Below, piece after piece: positions 1 through 12,495 of a stretch of 64,000 bases of DNA. A program made the translations under genes and the position numbers. This DNA is from Onchocerca volvulus. Taxonomy: Eukaryota > Nematoda > Chromadorea > Rhabditida > Onchocercidae. Under the pieces are notes generated by a model. It was not told where the DNA came from. It searched no databases and worked only from the letters and a program-made list of their open reading frames with translations. The first letter of the stretch is position 1, and each line of letters begins with the position of its first letter. The stretch is from NCBI GenBank assembly GCA_000499405.2, contig HG738138.1, positions 10,600,888-10,664,887 on the forward strand, in the 5' to 3' direction.

Positions 1-2725
1 TTTCAGCTTGAGCGATTTTGACTAGCACCAATAAATTGAAGTCGATTATAACACTCAAAAATTCAAAGATTAGAATAATTTTTTAAATTCATTTAGTAAA
101 TGTCTATATTAATTTCTTTCCAAAAGAAAAAAAATGAATGAATAAATAAATAAGCGCTTAAATAGATAGAGAAAATTTCTGAAAATTGACAGATATTAAA
201 TTTTCTTTCTTATCAGAAAAAAACTCTCAGTTGTCTTTTTCTGTTCAGATGACAGAATCAAAGTGATGCGAAGTTTAGATTATTTTTTCAGAATTTATAA
301 ATATATTTGCCTTTCGTCTCTTTGGAATTTATAAACATAGATTAGAAAAATTAAAAACACTCATCAAAAATTCTTTTTTGCAGTGGAATTTTTGTGAGTG
401 GAATATGTTGTAAATAATACTTTTAACAATATTATTTTGAGGTCAAATTTCGCTATCTTTATCAAGCGAAATCAATTAATTATCTTTCGCAGTTATCGCC
501 TCCTTATTGTAGCATCAGTGTGAATGGAGAGGAAGGACTAACACAGCTGTAGTATGTCGTTTCTTGAAAAAGACTTGAATTTAGTTCGAAATTTGATATT
601 CACTAATTCGGCATATAATTATGTTCGGAGGAATTTCATCGTTTTTTTTTTTTTTTTATTACCAAATTCTTTGTTGAATTTATTGTTCATTGCAATTTTT
701 ATAATTATTGTTTCGATTGCAATTTATGCAACCTCTAAGTAGTTCGATGAAAAATTATGGAAACAATGACAAAAGTACAGATTAATGGAGAACGAAATGA
801 AATTATGAAAAATTAAACGTAGTAAACATAATGCTCAACTCCGGAAATAATTATTCAAATGATTTACTCGTGTTCAAAGAAATCTAAAATTCTGGATTGT
901 TTGCAAATAATAGGAAGATAAAAGAAGAAAGATTCTGTAAAATTAAACATTCAATAGAATCATATAATTACAAACATCTTCATCCACTCTTGGACATTTA
1001 CAGCGGTATCGTCACTAAGCGAATGTAAAAATGTTTAATAATTCATTTTAAAAAATTATATAGTCTCCCATACATTTATAAAAATTTTATTTTGAGAATC
1101 AATTTTTTTCAGATTCCTATTTCAAGATAATTGAAGTACTGAATAATATGTGGTTGCATTTTAAGTAGACGAATACACTTTTCTTTTATATTCAATATAT
1201 CATCAGTGACTTATTGATTCTATTTCTCATCATTAAGTTATCACGAAAGAAAAATTCATCGATATCATTTCAAATTATCATTAAAGAAAATTTCAGTGCG
1301 GAAGAAAGGAGCATATGAAGTAGGAAAGAAATGTATTGTATTAATTATCCGGAAATATTGAATACAAACAGTGAATAAGAATGCAAAGTAAAATTGTAAT
1401 AATTTCAACAGTATATCATTCCAAGCCAAACAATTTCCGTAATTTCCGTCGCATTCGGTGATGTCAGATATAAATGACATTAAATTTCTGTGACTGAATC
1501 TAAATTTATAAATAAATCCACTCAGTCTATATATATCATCTATACTTTCCTCACTGATATGATTGCTTATAATTTCATTTTTCCCTTTTTTTTCTTTGAC
1601 AATTTGTTTGGACAATTTTAAAATTTAGGCAAAATTTGAAAGTTTAGAAAAAAGGAAAATTTGTCATATTCCATTAATTCATAGAAAGTGAAGCCGAAGA
1701 CGCAAGAAAAATGGAGATTTAGTATAGCTTTAACAAATTTCAATAGTATTTTCTTGCAACAATGCTCAAACGTTCGTTTCAGTTGATTGTTGGGCCAGGA
1801 ATAAAAAAGAATTAGAAGGGGAATTAGGCCATCTTTATGCAGTTTGACAGTTGGGCTGGCTTAGTTTACTGATGAAAGATTACTGTCTCATAAAAATTAA
1901 AGATCTTGTTGCTACCTTGAAATGACTGGTTGAAATGTGAGGAGCTTTTTGTAAGTAAGAAGCTTAAATTTTTTTTTTTCACGAAATCATTGTATGACAG
2001 CACATTTCAGTTAAAGAGGATGAGTGTATGGATGTGATGTGAGCCTATCTTCTCACTATTTCCAGGCCTTATTAGCATTCATATAAACTCATTTACTCTT
2101 CTCTTTCAACAAATTTTTCAAATTCCTCCTTTTATTTTTCATTCTTTTTTTTTCTTCCATTTTTTCTTTTTCCCAAAAAATTCCCTTGAGACAATTTACT
2201 TTAACGATTCATTCAGCAGTATCTTCCATTTAATTATCATGATTTCTTCACTAAAAACTTTTATTTCGATATTCTTCAAAATATTTCATCCATTTTTTCA
2301 GCTTTTAAAGTTTTCCATTTAGGGAGAAAAAAAGAGAAAAAGTACTCATAGAAATAATTATGTTGGATAAATGCTTTCGGATTAATCTGTTTGTAAAAAG
2401 AATGGAAATAATATCATAGTGTAATTTCAATTGTCGTCATTATATGATTTCAATTTTGTCATGCTGTAATTCTCGAGAGTTTTTTATTTTTTGCTATCAA
2501 TAAAACGCATAGATCCATCCGCTTGGAAAATTTAAAAGTCATTATTGTTTTAAAATTAAAAAATATATAATCAGTAATACAAATCTGCTATATTGCGATA
2601 CTAATCATCATTATCTGTTGTTGGAACAAATCAACAAGTATAATATGATTTATTTACAGGATAAAACAAAATGCAAACAAAAAAATATTCAACAATAGAA
2701 AATCAAAAAATCCAAAAAATTTGAA
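1..2725. other. AT-rich intergenic DNA, no supported gene
   Basis: No exon chain or recognisable domain was found. The longest open frame is on the minus strand at 1265-1615 (116 codons). It has no recognised motif and ends in a hydrophobic stretch, so it may be chance. The final few hundred bases should hold the promoter and 5' UTR of the GPCR gene, but no specific site is recognisable. Confidence 0.5.
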
Positions 2726-5431
2726 ATGTTTGAGCAATTATTTGATTTTAACGGAATGGCAAATGCTGTAGGAGGAATTTATATATTCACTGGAATTACT
2801 GGTGCTTTATGTAATATGGTAACACTGTTAATGATAACATGTTATCGGATGTATCGCTTATCAGCCTACACTATTATGGCTAATATTGCATTGGCTGATG
2901 CTATCATGCTCATTATTGCTGGTCTCGTTTGTGGCCTCAGTATTATCCAAGTGCCTTTTCACAATTATGACAGTGCTGCCAATAATTCTATTGATCCGCT
3001 AAATTGCAGCAAATCAATTTTAAGCCCAAAATTTAGCAAAATTTTTGATCATAATCATAGAAATCCTATGGTTAACTTTCCAATTTTAAAGATGGGTGAA
3101 GTTCAAAACCAATCATACGATATAAACAAAAATCAAATCAATACACTTCTGGAAGATTTGCATTTTTCCTTGTTTCTGTTATCGTTTCTTGAAATAGCTT
3201 CCTGGACGGCGGGAATAATGAGTTACGCGTTCTTGGGCATCAATCGTTGTGTTGCTATTTGCTTTTACCGTACACGTGCCAAAACAATCAATCGCGTGTC
3301 ATTCGCGCTTCTTGGCTCTACAGTAACATGGATTATCGGCATTTTTACAGGTTCACTCTTTCATTCTAAAATTTCAATAATAATTCAACCTGAGTATTGG
3401 ACAGGACATCAAATGTCCCGAATTTCAAGTAAATACAGAAATGAGGGCAAAACAAAAAAAAAAGACGGTTATATTGGCGCCAATAATTGATTATCATACT
3501 TCAAAGTGGTTTTTACAAGAGTAAGCAACGAGATTATAGGGAATTTCCGCAAATCTCAGATACTGTAATGTCCTGTGATACTTTTGATAAGATGACTTAT
3601 TGTTGGAAAATATGCATTTTTATGCTCAATCCTCTGCTTTATATATGGTCATCCTTTTCTGATCGCTGATTTCTGTTTCATTTTCACTTCATCTGATTTG
3701 AAATTAACTAAAATCTGCTTCAGTAAGCTTTAATTTACCTTCTTCTTTATTTGTATTACTTTTTCTTCAAGTAATGATTAGGCTTTCAGCTTATTTTGGA
3801 ACAATGCCTGTGCCATTGATGGGTATGCGAACTGATATGTGGACAGTAAGCTTTTTGAATACAGCTGGAAGAAGGCCAGGTAGAGTGAATTTCTTAATTC
3901 TGGACAATCTCATATTTCATTTTTCGTTTGAAAGATATTTGAGAAATAAAATTTTCTTGTTTGATTAGAATCAAAAATTCTAAACTTGAGAAGAATGCTT
4001 ATCCGGAATGAAATTAAAATTATAGGTATCTTTTCATTTGAAATTATTTCTATGCCGTAGTTATCTTGATGAGTTTTTTTAAGAAAAATAGTCCAGAAAT
4101 TATTTCTGAAATATAGCCATTTATAGCGGTATTTATCGTGCTTATGTCGTTCTTCAACTCTGTCAGCATATTAGCACAATGGTTGTGTTCTTTAATGGTA
4201 CTTATAAAAATACACAAAGTTCGGCAAAAAATTAATTGCAAAAAGTTGCGTGTTGGCAGTGCTAAAAGATTTAAAAAACAAGTAAGCCGTTTTTATCACA
4301 ATATTTTAAATATATTTTTGTTCCTGAAAAGCAATATGTACTTGATACAAAAAAAAAAAAAAAAAAAAAAGAAAAAAAAATGTCATAATAGAACTGGTTA
4401 ACAAAACCTAGTAAATGCATGCATGATTGCGTTTTCTTTTTATCTTTCATACAAAGATTTAATCAAGACTAAAAGCTTTTTTTTCAGGCATGTTTAACAT
4501 CAACCTTTTTTCAGGCTTAGCTTATTCAACATTAGCCTATTTTTTTTTTCAGGCTCGTTTAACATTTCAATTTTTTTATCCATCCCTCATTTGCACCATT
4601 TCATCTATTATATTCTTTGCTAAACCATTCATGAAAAATATATTGACCAATTGGCAGTTTGTTTTTCTACATTTGGTGAGTCAACATTGTAAAATCGAGG
4701 AACATCTTTTTCATGATTAATTAACAGCCTCTTTTGCGGAAAAAACTAAATAACTGATGAAATGTAACTTTTGACTTTTTTGTCACAAGTTCTTATAACA
4801 ATTTGTTGAACAAAGGCCTTATACAAACTATTCCGTTTAATCCGCCTTATGATCAAATCTCATCGCTTAGTTTTAGTTAACTGACATACAGACTTACTTA
4901 AAGTCATTACAGCTCTCGTGAAATGATTAGATTGATTAGATATTATCTCACGACAATAATATCTTTTTTTTTTCCATTAAGCTTATGCAACTTTTAAGTA
5001 ATCAATGATGAAGTTGCATAAGTTTAATACAATTCTAATTTGTAGCAATTGAAAAAATTTTTTTAATTAAAATTATTGCTATGCAACAAGATGAAGTGTA
5101 GTATTTATAGATTTGGCTATGTAACCATATGTGTAATCCATTTATCTATGCATATTTCAACGAACGTATGCGTTTAACCTATAAGCAATGGTTGACATGT
5201 GCACCCCTACGAAAGTGTATCCGTAAACTCAAGAAACAGTATTCACGAAAACACGGGGAACTTGTACGAGGATCAAAGTAAATTCTCAGAAGAATTTAAA
5301 TCTAAATAATTGAACTGATTCTATGATTTTTAATGGACTATTTCAGCGAGAAATATCATCCAGAAAGATATAAAGAAATAGCATTATTCTTTGATGAGAA
5401 AGGCAGCAGTAAAGTATTTGATCTGATCTAA
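2726..5431 (+). CDS. Rhodopsin-like seven-transmembrane GPCR (nematode Srx-like)
   Basis: A G-protein-coupled receptor of the plasma membrane; the ligand is unknown. My model has six exons: 2726-3350, 3790-3879, 4127-4281, 4553-4675, 5111-5277 and 5347-5431. All junction phases agree and give 414 codons. TM1 and TM2 lie in about residues 14-72, followed by an unusually long first extracellular loop of about 65 residues with several N-x-S sites. TM3 ends in INRC, replacing the DRY motif. TM4 crosses the first intron (..WIIGIF/TAYFG..). TM5 is in exon 3 and is followed by a basic third intracellular loop (KIHKVRQKI). TM6 is in exon 4. TM7 in exon 5 carries NPFIYAYFNERMR, a clear NPxxY variant. 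The start ATG at 2726 directly precedes TM1. Subfamily assignment to Srx-like receptors is inference; a neuropeptide-type receptor is possible. The end is uncertain because an open frame in another phase follows immediately. Confidence 0.75.
4475..4567 (+). repeat. Triplicated polypyrimidine/3' splice-site unit before GPCR exon 4
   Basis: Three T-rich tracts each ending in TTTCAGGC occur in about 70 bases, with acceptors at 4487, 4514 and 4552. The first and third are followed by near-identical bases (GCATGTTTAACAT and GCTCGTTTAACAT). Only the third acceptor gives an open reading frame into TM6. The first two lead to an in-frame TAG at 4518. This looks like a local duplication of the splice acceptor. 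Confidence 0.7.
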
Positions 5432-5442
5432 ATCAGATCAAA
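5417..5442. repeat. Perfect 11-bp inverted repeat flanking the GPCR stop codon
   Basis: TTTGATCTGAT (5417-5427) and its exact reverse complement ATCAGATCAAA (5432-5442) are separated by CTAA. The predicted GPCR stop TAA (5429-5431) sits in the loop. The hairpin lies exactly between the receptor frame and the next open frame (from 5427). Confidence 0.8.
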
Positions 5443-5444
5443 TA

Positions 5445-5921
5445 ATGGAACAATTCTCGAGTACAATTTGGGTAGGAAATAAAGAGGAACAATGGTATCA
5501 TGCCATTACACTGTATTGCAAAAATATAAGCGATAAATTGAATTGCAATGTGGAATGTTGCAGGCGATTGAATACAACAGTTGCATCGATGACAAAAAAT
5601 TCACATTGGCGTAATCGAACCAATCAGAGTGATAATTTTGTACGATCAAGCCTGCAAATGCAAAGTCGTGATTTTGAACAATTTTGTGAAGTGATGATGA
5701 GTGTCAATACAGCAAATGAAAGTAGCGAAGGATGGACGGAAAGTAGCAGTGATACGGAAGCGGAACCCATCAATGCAACGATCGATGCAGCACAGCAAGC
5801 ATCATCACGACGTAACAATATGCGTGCTGGAAAAGGCATGGAATTGAATTCTCTTGTTTTCGATTTGGGACGTCAAACAGTAGAACACTGGGCTTATTTC
5901 GCTAAAAAAGCAAGCCTTTGA
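5445..5921 (+). CDS. Orphan 158-codon ORF, possible alternative GPCR C-terminal tail
   Basis: An uninterrupted frame, open from 5427, lies 3' of the GPCR stop in a different phase. It has no hydrophobic segment and no recognised domain. It is rich in Ser, Asn, Thr and Glu, with a Cys pair near residue 38, an acidic Ser-rich patch near residues 95-110 and a basic patch near residue 122. This composition fits a receptor cytoplasmic tail. It could be the true last part of the GPCR, read after a one-base error or polymorphism in the hairpin or through an alternative splice, or it could be a separate gene. No splice donor/acceptor pair I tried joins it in phase. Confidence 0.4.
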   Translation: MEQFSSTIWVGNKEEQWYHAITLYCKNISDKLNCNVECCRRLNTTVASMTKNSHWRNRTNQSDNFVRSSLQMQSRDFEQFCEVMMSVNTANESSEGWTESSSDTEAEPINATIDAAQQASSRRNNMRAGKGMELNSLVFDLGRQTVEHWAYFAKKASL

Positions 5922-6967
5922 TAATCTATACTCTTTCACAGAGCAAATTTTTCCCAAATTTCTGATTTCCTGTTTTCTACAATATTCCAAAAGTATATTC
6001 CGGACATGCATCAGTTTCTTTCATTTAAATGTAAACTGATTAGCTGACATAATATGAGTATTTCATGCATGATAAAAAAGAAACAAAAGGATATTTTGCG
6101 AATAAAGTGCCTTATTGTCAAGCACATTGATCTCTCTCTCTCTCTCTCTCTCTGTCATACCCTTCTTTATTCTTATCGATTTCAATATGCACGACTTAGA
6201 TGGAATTATATTTATCAAATCAATGTTAAACCAAGCGAATAAACGTTTTACTTATTGAGTGAAAATTGCACTTTATCGAATGAAAATTAATTCATCGAAT
6301 CAAAATTAATCCTCAGCAATTTATCCCAACCCGTTAGGATGTCCAGTTTCACTGATTGTTGCACAACACGGCGGATATTTTAAATTTCAAATCTGTAATC
6401 GCCGTCAAGCGGAAAGCTTCCCGTTGTCTGGAGGTATAGTTAATTGAGGATTCCCGGTGTCTCTGGGTTGTGCTGGAAGAGAGGTCAGGTTGTCGTATGG
6501 AGAATAAATTAGTATGCATAATGGTATTATACCTGAATGGTACCTTGTGAAATGAAGATTTCTTATGTAAAGTACGGAGAATGTTTAAGAAAATCCTGAC
6601 CGTTTGTCGGATGAGGAATGCATTTTTTGGATTTGTAGAGAGGCATCTTATCATTGTCTGTAATTACTGTTGAGCAACCATAAATTTCAGCCCTACGGCT
6701 TGGGTTTACCGGATTAGATGACTATACGTTTTCTGAAAACTATATATCCGGCTAATTGAACCGTACAAAGCAAAGAATATTGAAGGTCGACAAAATTCTG
6801 TTCTTCATTAACAGGGAACAAATCGAAAATACATAGTAATGATTGGTGTCATGTTGATTTTTCTCATTTTACCTCAAAATATGATTTTCTAATTTAAAAG
6901 ATTAATAAAAGGATTGTATCAGTAAGCTGAACTTAGATAAAACTAGCAGCAGTATGTTTTTTTGCAG
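5922..6967. other. Intergenic stretch upstream of the methyltransferase exons
   Basis: It holds a (TC)n microsatellite at about 6130-6154. A patch at 6330-6720 has visibly higher GC than its surroundings and carries an open minus-strand frame at 6349-6654 without recognisable motifs. The missing first exon(s) of the downstream gene may lie here, but I could not identify them. Confidence 0.4.
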
Positions 6968-9900
6968 TGCTGGAATTGTCTGATAAGGAGTCTGATGATT
7001 CTAAAGATGATCGATGGGGAAGACGTCAATTCAGTACGTTTCTAAAATTTTCTGAAAGCACTTGAATCATAAAGATCCCACTCTTTCTAGTCACGCTTCT
7101 ACTGTTTTTTGTGTTTACATTGTGTCTATGTATGCGTGTATTTGCGTATGCATATCTTGTCCTAGAACCTTTTGAATATATATATATATATATATAAGAA
7201 AGAAAGAAAGAAAAGAAGAAAAGAAGGTACATATATATATGTACCGTGTACCATCTATTATATCCAGCTATTGTTTTTTCACGACTTGATTGTTTCCCTA
7301 AGCCGTTTTTGCTTTGTTATGTTCAGGTTTAGCCGAACGTTCGTGACATGCATCATCGCATGCAGGACACAATATATGCACCTGAAAGTGGTTTACGCAT
7401 TATTCTTCAAAATAATTTTAATGTGTTCACTGTCAGTGATCGAGAATAATGTGAACTTTGATAACAATAATGTCTAAACTAAACGTTAAACATGCTATTT
7501 ACTGCCAAAGAATGCATTTTTCGATAAACATTGAAATGAATGTTGTTATTATGCTGATATTAAAATTATTTAAGGTTTTCAATTTTCAATATGCGAACAT
7601 TATATCTTTTTGTATAAAACAACATATTTGGTTCATTTCCAGGTGTCGGAAAACGAGAATGCTTCATCTGCGAAAAACTGAATGAAACTGAAGATAGGGA
7701 ATTTGTTCGTCATTCTTCAATTAGCGTTGAAAGTAATTATAGTGGCGAGCATGCAACCATTATTAACGAGGGTGCTTCTGTTTTCGGTCATAATAAAATC
7801 AGGAAATGCAGTTTCCCGTCGTGTACTCTGCGATTCCACGAAAGCTGCTTCTTGGTTTTTACAGAAGGTTCTCCAAATGGCCAAGTTTTTTATAAAGAAA
7901 ATCCTCTATTTATTGAAATGAACAAAATAATTGTTATCATACTGTTCATAATTTTGTATCTGTACTCCGATGTACGAGAATTAAATTTTCAGGTGATTTC
8001 CTACCAAGAATCCATATACTGGACAGACATGGTGATCTCTGCATTAATTTAAAAGATAGTAAGAAGTGGATATGTCCTCAACATGAATGCAATTTTTGTC
8101 ATCAGGAGCTTTTGCGAACACGGGCTTTTCAAGGTAATCATTTCTTAACGTTTTGCCATAATATTGTAATTTGTCAATTTTTATAATCTAAATTTTCCTC
8201 AGATCTTTTCATTACGGACTGCAAACTCATCATTTTAGAAATGCCGCACGATGAAAAAGACATTTACTCTTTTTGTAAGCATTTAAAGAGTTTTTGAAGT
8301 TAATCGAACAGGAAATTTTATATTCAATTAGAATAATAGGTTGCAGTTTTTCCTGAAGAAGCGTATAATAACTTGATATTAATTTCTAGGGAAATTTATA
8401 CGTTGCGTAAAGTGTGTGTTCGCTTGGCATCGTTCATGCGTTATAGTTGGTTCACTGCATATGGATCAAAAACGTGATCGCTATGTGCTTTGCCCAAGAC
8501 ATAACTCTGTGAAACGTGTATCAAAACGAAATATTCCATACTGCATTAAATGTGAAAATTCTTTTGGTAAAATTTACAATAAAAAGAAAGAAAATAGTGG
8601 AAAACTATCTCTAATTTGGTGAGGCATGAATTACTAATTATAATAAAACTTTCCTTATAGATTCTTATATTCTTTTGTAGAAAATGAATCTCAAAAAGTG
8701 GCATGTGACTCTTGCATACGTTCTTTTTGCCACAGTTGTGTTGGGAAAAATAAAAACAAAGAAGTGAAAGCCGAAAGTAATTCATTTGTATGTGATTTCT
8801 GTCGATGCTTCGATTTTCCGAGAATTGGTGACTACGTCCTGGCAACATACAAATCTAAGTAAAAGTTTTTTTTCTTTTCATCTGAAATGATAATTTAATG
8901 CATTTCGCATTCACAAAACTCATACTTTTTTAAATTTCTATGAAGAATATCTGAGAATTTTTCGCTAATAGTTCAAGGAAATAGATTTTTTCAATTTGAA
9001 TTTTGCGAAAATGAAGGAAAATAAAAATCATGAATCTTAATAAAATAAGGATCTGTAAACGATATGTTTGTTTCACCGAATTTTTTCTGATTAACCTTGT
9101 CTTTCAATATTTTAAATAATTTAGTAAAGAGATTTGTATAAAAACTATTATTTTTCAGATTTTGGCCCGCAAGGACGCTTCATGCTGATTTATTACCAGT
9201 ATCGTTGTATTCTGTGAATAATTTTATTGAAAAACTTCGTAAGGTATTGGTATTTCTTATAATTATGTCTCAAAACTGGGAGCTGTATTATTCGTCACAT
9301 TACTTTGTGAAAAGTTTTCTTTTTTCTGCAAATCTCTTATGTAATTTATTGTGTTTTATTTTAGCCAGGCTATGTTCTTGTGGAATGGATTGAAGGACTG
9401 AATATACCAAATTATGATGTCGTAACATGTAGAGACTTGGTTTCATTTCCAAAAACACTACATTGTTCATTTTGGAATCGTATGAAGATACATGCAAACA
9501 TTTATAAAGGTTTCCGTATTATTGTTTTTTAGATTTCTTTATGTATGTGCTATATAGTGGTACCATAGAAATTATTAAAGAAACATAGAGTGCTTGTAAC
9601 TCGTAACTCACTTAATTGAATTATGCATATTCTAATACCATATAGCTCTTTGAACTTGACAGAATCTCTGGAGAATACTGGAAGTATAATACATTGAATT
9701 GTTAATAAAGTTTTTCTTCGGGCTTCGGTCGAAATTTTTGTCACTATGGTTGTTTGTTGCACAATGTTGATTAGATAAGTGAAATTTTAGCTACCGAAGC
9801 TATATATGCGAATTCGAAAGCAGTAGTTGGTATCAAGCGTCCACTTCCACGAGAAGTTAAGGCAGAAATACTACCAAAATATACGAGAATTAAGGTCCTT

Positions 9901-12495
9901 TTTAAATCAAATATTTATGTTTAAATTTTGAACATTATACTGTTTCATCATTTTATTCTCATCAGGCTGCGAGAAAGTGTTTAGAGACTTAAAAATTTCC
10001 TTCTAGAAAATGAATTATCAGAGAGGTGAAAGGCTGAGAGGGATAATAGCTAAAGTGAAGTCACAATTTTTGTGGGAGTTTTGAAACCATGAGAAACAGG
10101 ATGCTGGCATATGAAAGAGGTGTAGTTGTATCATGAACTTCAGACAAATATAAATATGCGACTAGCTAGAGCGCGATCGAATATAGCGGAATTCGGTCAC
10201 TGTGATTGCGAACCTATCAATGGAAAGCGTTGTACTGTTGCCCATGGTTGTTTGAATCGGATCTCGATGACAGAATGTCCTGAGGTTATTCTCTAGCCAT
10301 GCATTAACTTCTTATTACTGTTAATTTTGTGGACATTAAATGTTATTGCAAATACTTGCAAATTTTGTAAAAAAAGTTGGAACGAAATTTTATTATTGTA
10401 GGATTGTGATGCGACTTACTTCGAACGGCGGAATGCACTCACAGGGGGTACAAAGCGGCAAGTTTTGAAAAGAACTGCGGGTTTGCCTGGTGATGAAAAT
10501 TCTCTTCTACCGTCACAAAAGATGTGTACGAATAATTTTTTGCGGTATCATGATACCAATGATGATAAATCATTTATGGAAGAAAAACCAACCAAGTTGA
10601 AAGGTTTTGGTGCCTTTGCGAAGTGTGATATTGATAAAGTAAGGTATCAGTGGAATGATGACAGCTTAAAATTTAGATTTTATCGATTTCATCAGTGGAT
10701 AATTCAAAATGGCGTAGTTTTGTATTTGATCGAATTAGCTTGCTTATTATTGTACCGAATAGTTCCTTAGATAATTAGATCGAGGAGAAAAAAACATTAA
10801 ATTCGTTCTTTTATAGCATTTTCAAATTTATTTCCAGTCGTACGTTTTTTTTTTTTTTTTTTTTTTTTGAATATTAATCACATATGAAATGACGAAGAAA
10901 CAAGACCATCGTACTGATATGGCATTGATTTGATCTTTTAGGATACTGATTTGACCGAATACATTGGGCAGGTGATAACAAAAGAAGAATACTTAGAAAA
11001 ACTGCGATTTCGTAGTTTATTTAATGATTTGGAGGCATCATATTTTGGGATGCAGTTGACAAATGATTTTTACGTGGATGCACGAAATTATGGCGGTATC
11101 GCTCGGTCGTTCAACCATTCATGCGAACCTAACACGAAAGTGGATGCTGTGACGGTATGACCTCCATTTACTATCTTGATTTTTTTTATTGCACAATTTA
11201 TTGTTATCAGAGTTTTTATTAGATCGTTTCTTTACAGGTTGATGGGATTTACAGACTCAAGATCTCGACAATTAAGAATATCAAAAAAGGTATTTACTAA
11301 CTTGGAATAATGGAGTCATTATGATTTTTGTATAATTGGCAATTAAATTTTTTTCTTTATAATCGATCATTAAAATTTTTTTTAAATTTTTAGATGAAGA
11401 GTTAACCTTTGATTATGACACGGAAATTACTGAAGGTCTTGTGGGTATGGAATGCTTTTGTGGTTCTAAAAATTGTCGACGCATAATTGGGGTAATTGAC
11501 TTTTTATTAATCTTTATCCCTTTTTCTTTTTATTGGTTTTTCTTGCGCTTTCGCTATATAATTGAAATTTCGCTTTCAGAAAAAAGCAAATGCAGCACGA
11601 AAAACTGCAAGTGTGAAAGGTTACTCTGTGTTGAATGAGCAGACCAATAATGATAACGGCGAGGATACTCAGTCGAGAACAACCGGATTTGAGAATTTCA
11701 GTGGGGTGATTGTTTGTTTTCCATATTTTGGAAGGAAGTCCTTAATTTTTCAACTCATTATGAGTCAACTTATTTATAGATCTATGGAAATAGCAATCAT
11801 TGCGATCGGGAACATATAGAAAAAAAGCAAAGAAAACATGCCAAAGAAAATAAAGATACAAGAAAAGATCAAACTTGTAAGGTTTCTAGACTTTTAATTT
11901 GATTCTTTATGATTTATTCTGTTTTGAGAAGTTTCTGGAAAATTTTTTTCGTGCTATTTTACAAGAAAAGAAGTCATAGACAAACATTTCTGATTGTTCA
12001 GATTTAGTATTCTGATATTTTTGGTGCCCAGATACGGTGGATTAAGGTTGTTTTAATATGGACTTTTCAGGTTACAATAACGGGGATTATTGATATGTAA
12101 ATTTTGATAACTATGAGAAACGTTCGCTAATAACTTTCCCTACTATTTCTCCTGAATCCATCATATAGTTGCAGATTTTTCCGGACGGATTACTCAAAAC
12201 GACGAAAATGTAGGAAGTGAAGCTGAAAAGTATTTGGATTTAGAAAAAGACTTTCTGGCAAATAAAGTTGTCAGTATTTCTGTGAAAAATGTTCATCGTC
12301 GATCAAGGGGGCAGTTGATTGCCTTAGAAGATGAATTTTTTGCAAAGCAATTTAAGAAAGAAAAGTGAGTATGGACAGTTCTCTGAAATTGCAAAACTTT
12401 TGGGCATTAGATTTAACTTGTCTTTCCGTGTTAGCAAGACTTCTCCAAAAGACTCGAATTCTTGCTTGGCTTTGGTGGAAGTTATTTTTTTTTAA
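6968..12495 (+). CDS. mes-4: NSD/MES-4-type histone H3K36 methyltransferase (PHD-PWWP-AWS-SET)
   Basis: A nuclear chromatin enzyme that methylates histone H3 lysine 36. In C. elegans, MES-4 is the germline NSD homologue. I find 18 exons with consistent phases: 6968-7033, 7643-7867, 7993-8133, 8203-8274, 8390-8566, 8681-8858, 9159-9243, 9365-9509, 9791-9894, 10144-10284, 10402-10638, 10942-11154, 11238-11289, 11394-11491, 11580-11705, 11780-11876, 12169-12364 and 12435-12495. They encode about 803 residues. Cys/His-rich PHD fingers occupy exons 2-6 (CFICEKL, CPQHECNFCHQEL, CVKCVFAWHRSC). A PWWP-like region spans exons 6-8 (FPRIGDYVLA, FWPARTLHADLLP). Next come an AWS domain (CDCEP..CLNR..EC, exons 10-11) and a SET domain with KGFGAFA, FNHSCEPN and ELTFDYD. 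Post-SET is CFCGSKNCRR. A charged tail follows. The N-terminus is missing: exon 1 starts at an acceptor in phase 2. Some donors are weak GTT forms. The symbol is by homology and domain order. Confidence 0.85.
7171..7232. repeat. (TA)n and (GAAA)n microsatellites in intron 1 of the methyltransferase gene
   Basis: An AT dinucleotide run at about 7177-7196 is followed directly by GAAA-type repeats to about 7226 and a second short TA run. It lies between exons 1 and 2. Confidence 0.8.

Noticed and set aside
1265..1615. 116-codon minus-strand ORF as a gene
   Set aside because: No domain, no splice partners and AT-rich codon use; it could be chance.
3487..3669. Exon of the GPCR carrying an NPLLYIW motif
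   Set aside because: The flanking exons join in phase without it (3350 to 3790), and a proper TM7 with NPFIY is found at 5111-5277. Reported only as a possible relic.
9966..9995. Extra methyltransferase exon starting GCTGCGAGAAAG
   Set aside because: It follows a good acceptor but reaches a stop after eight codons. Exon 9 joins exon 10 (10144) in phase without it.
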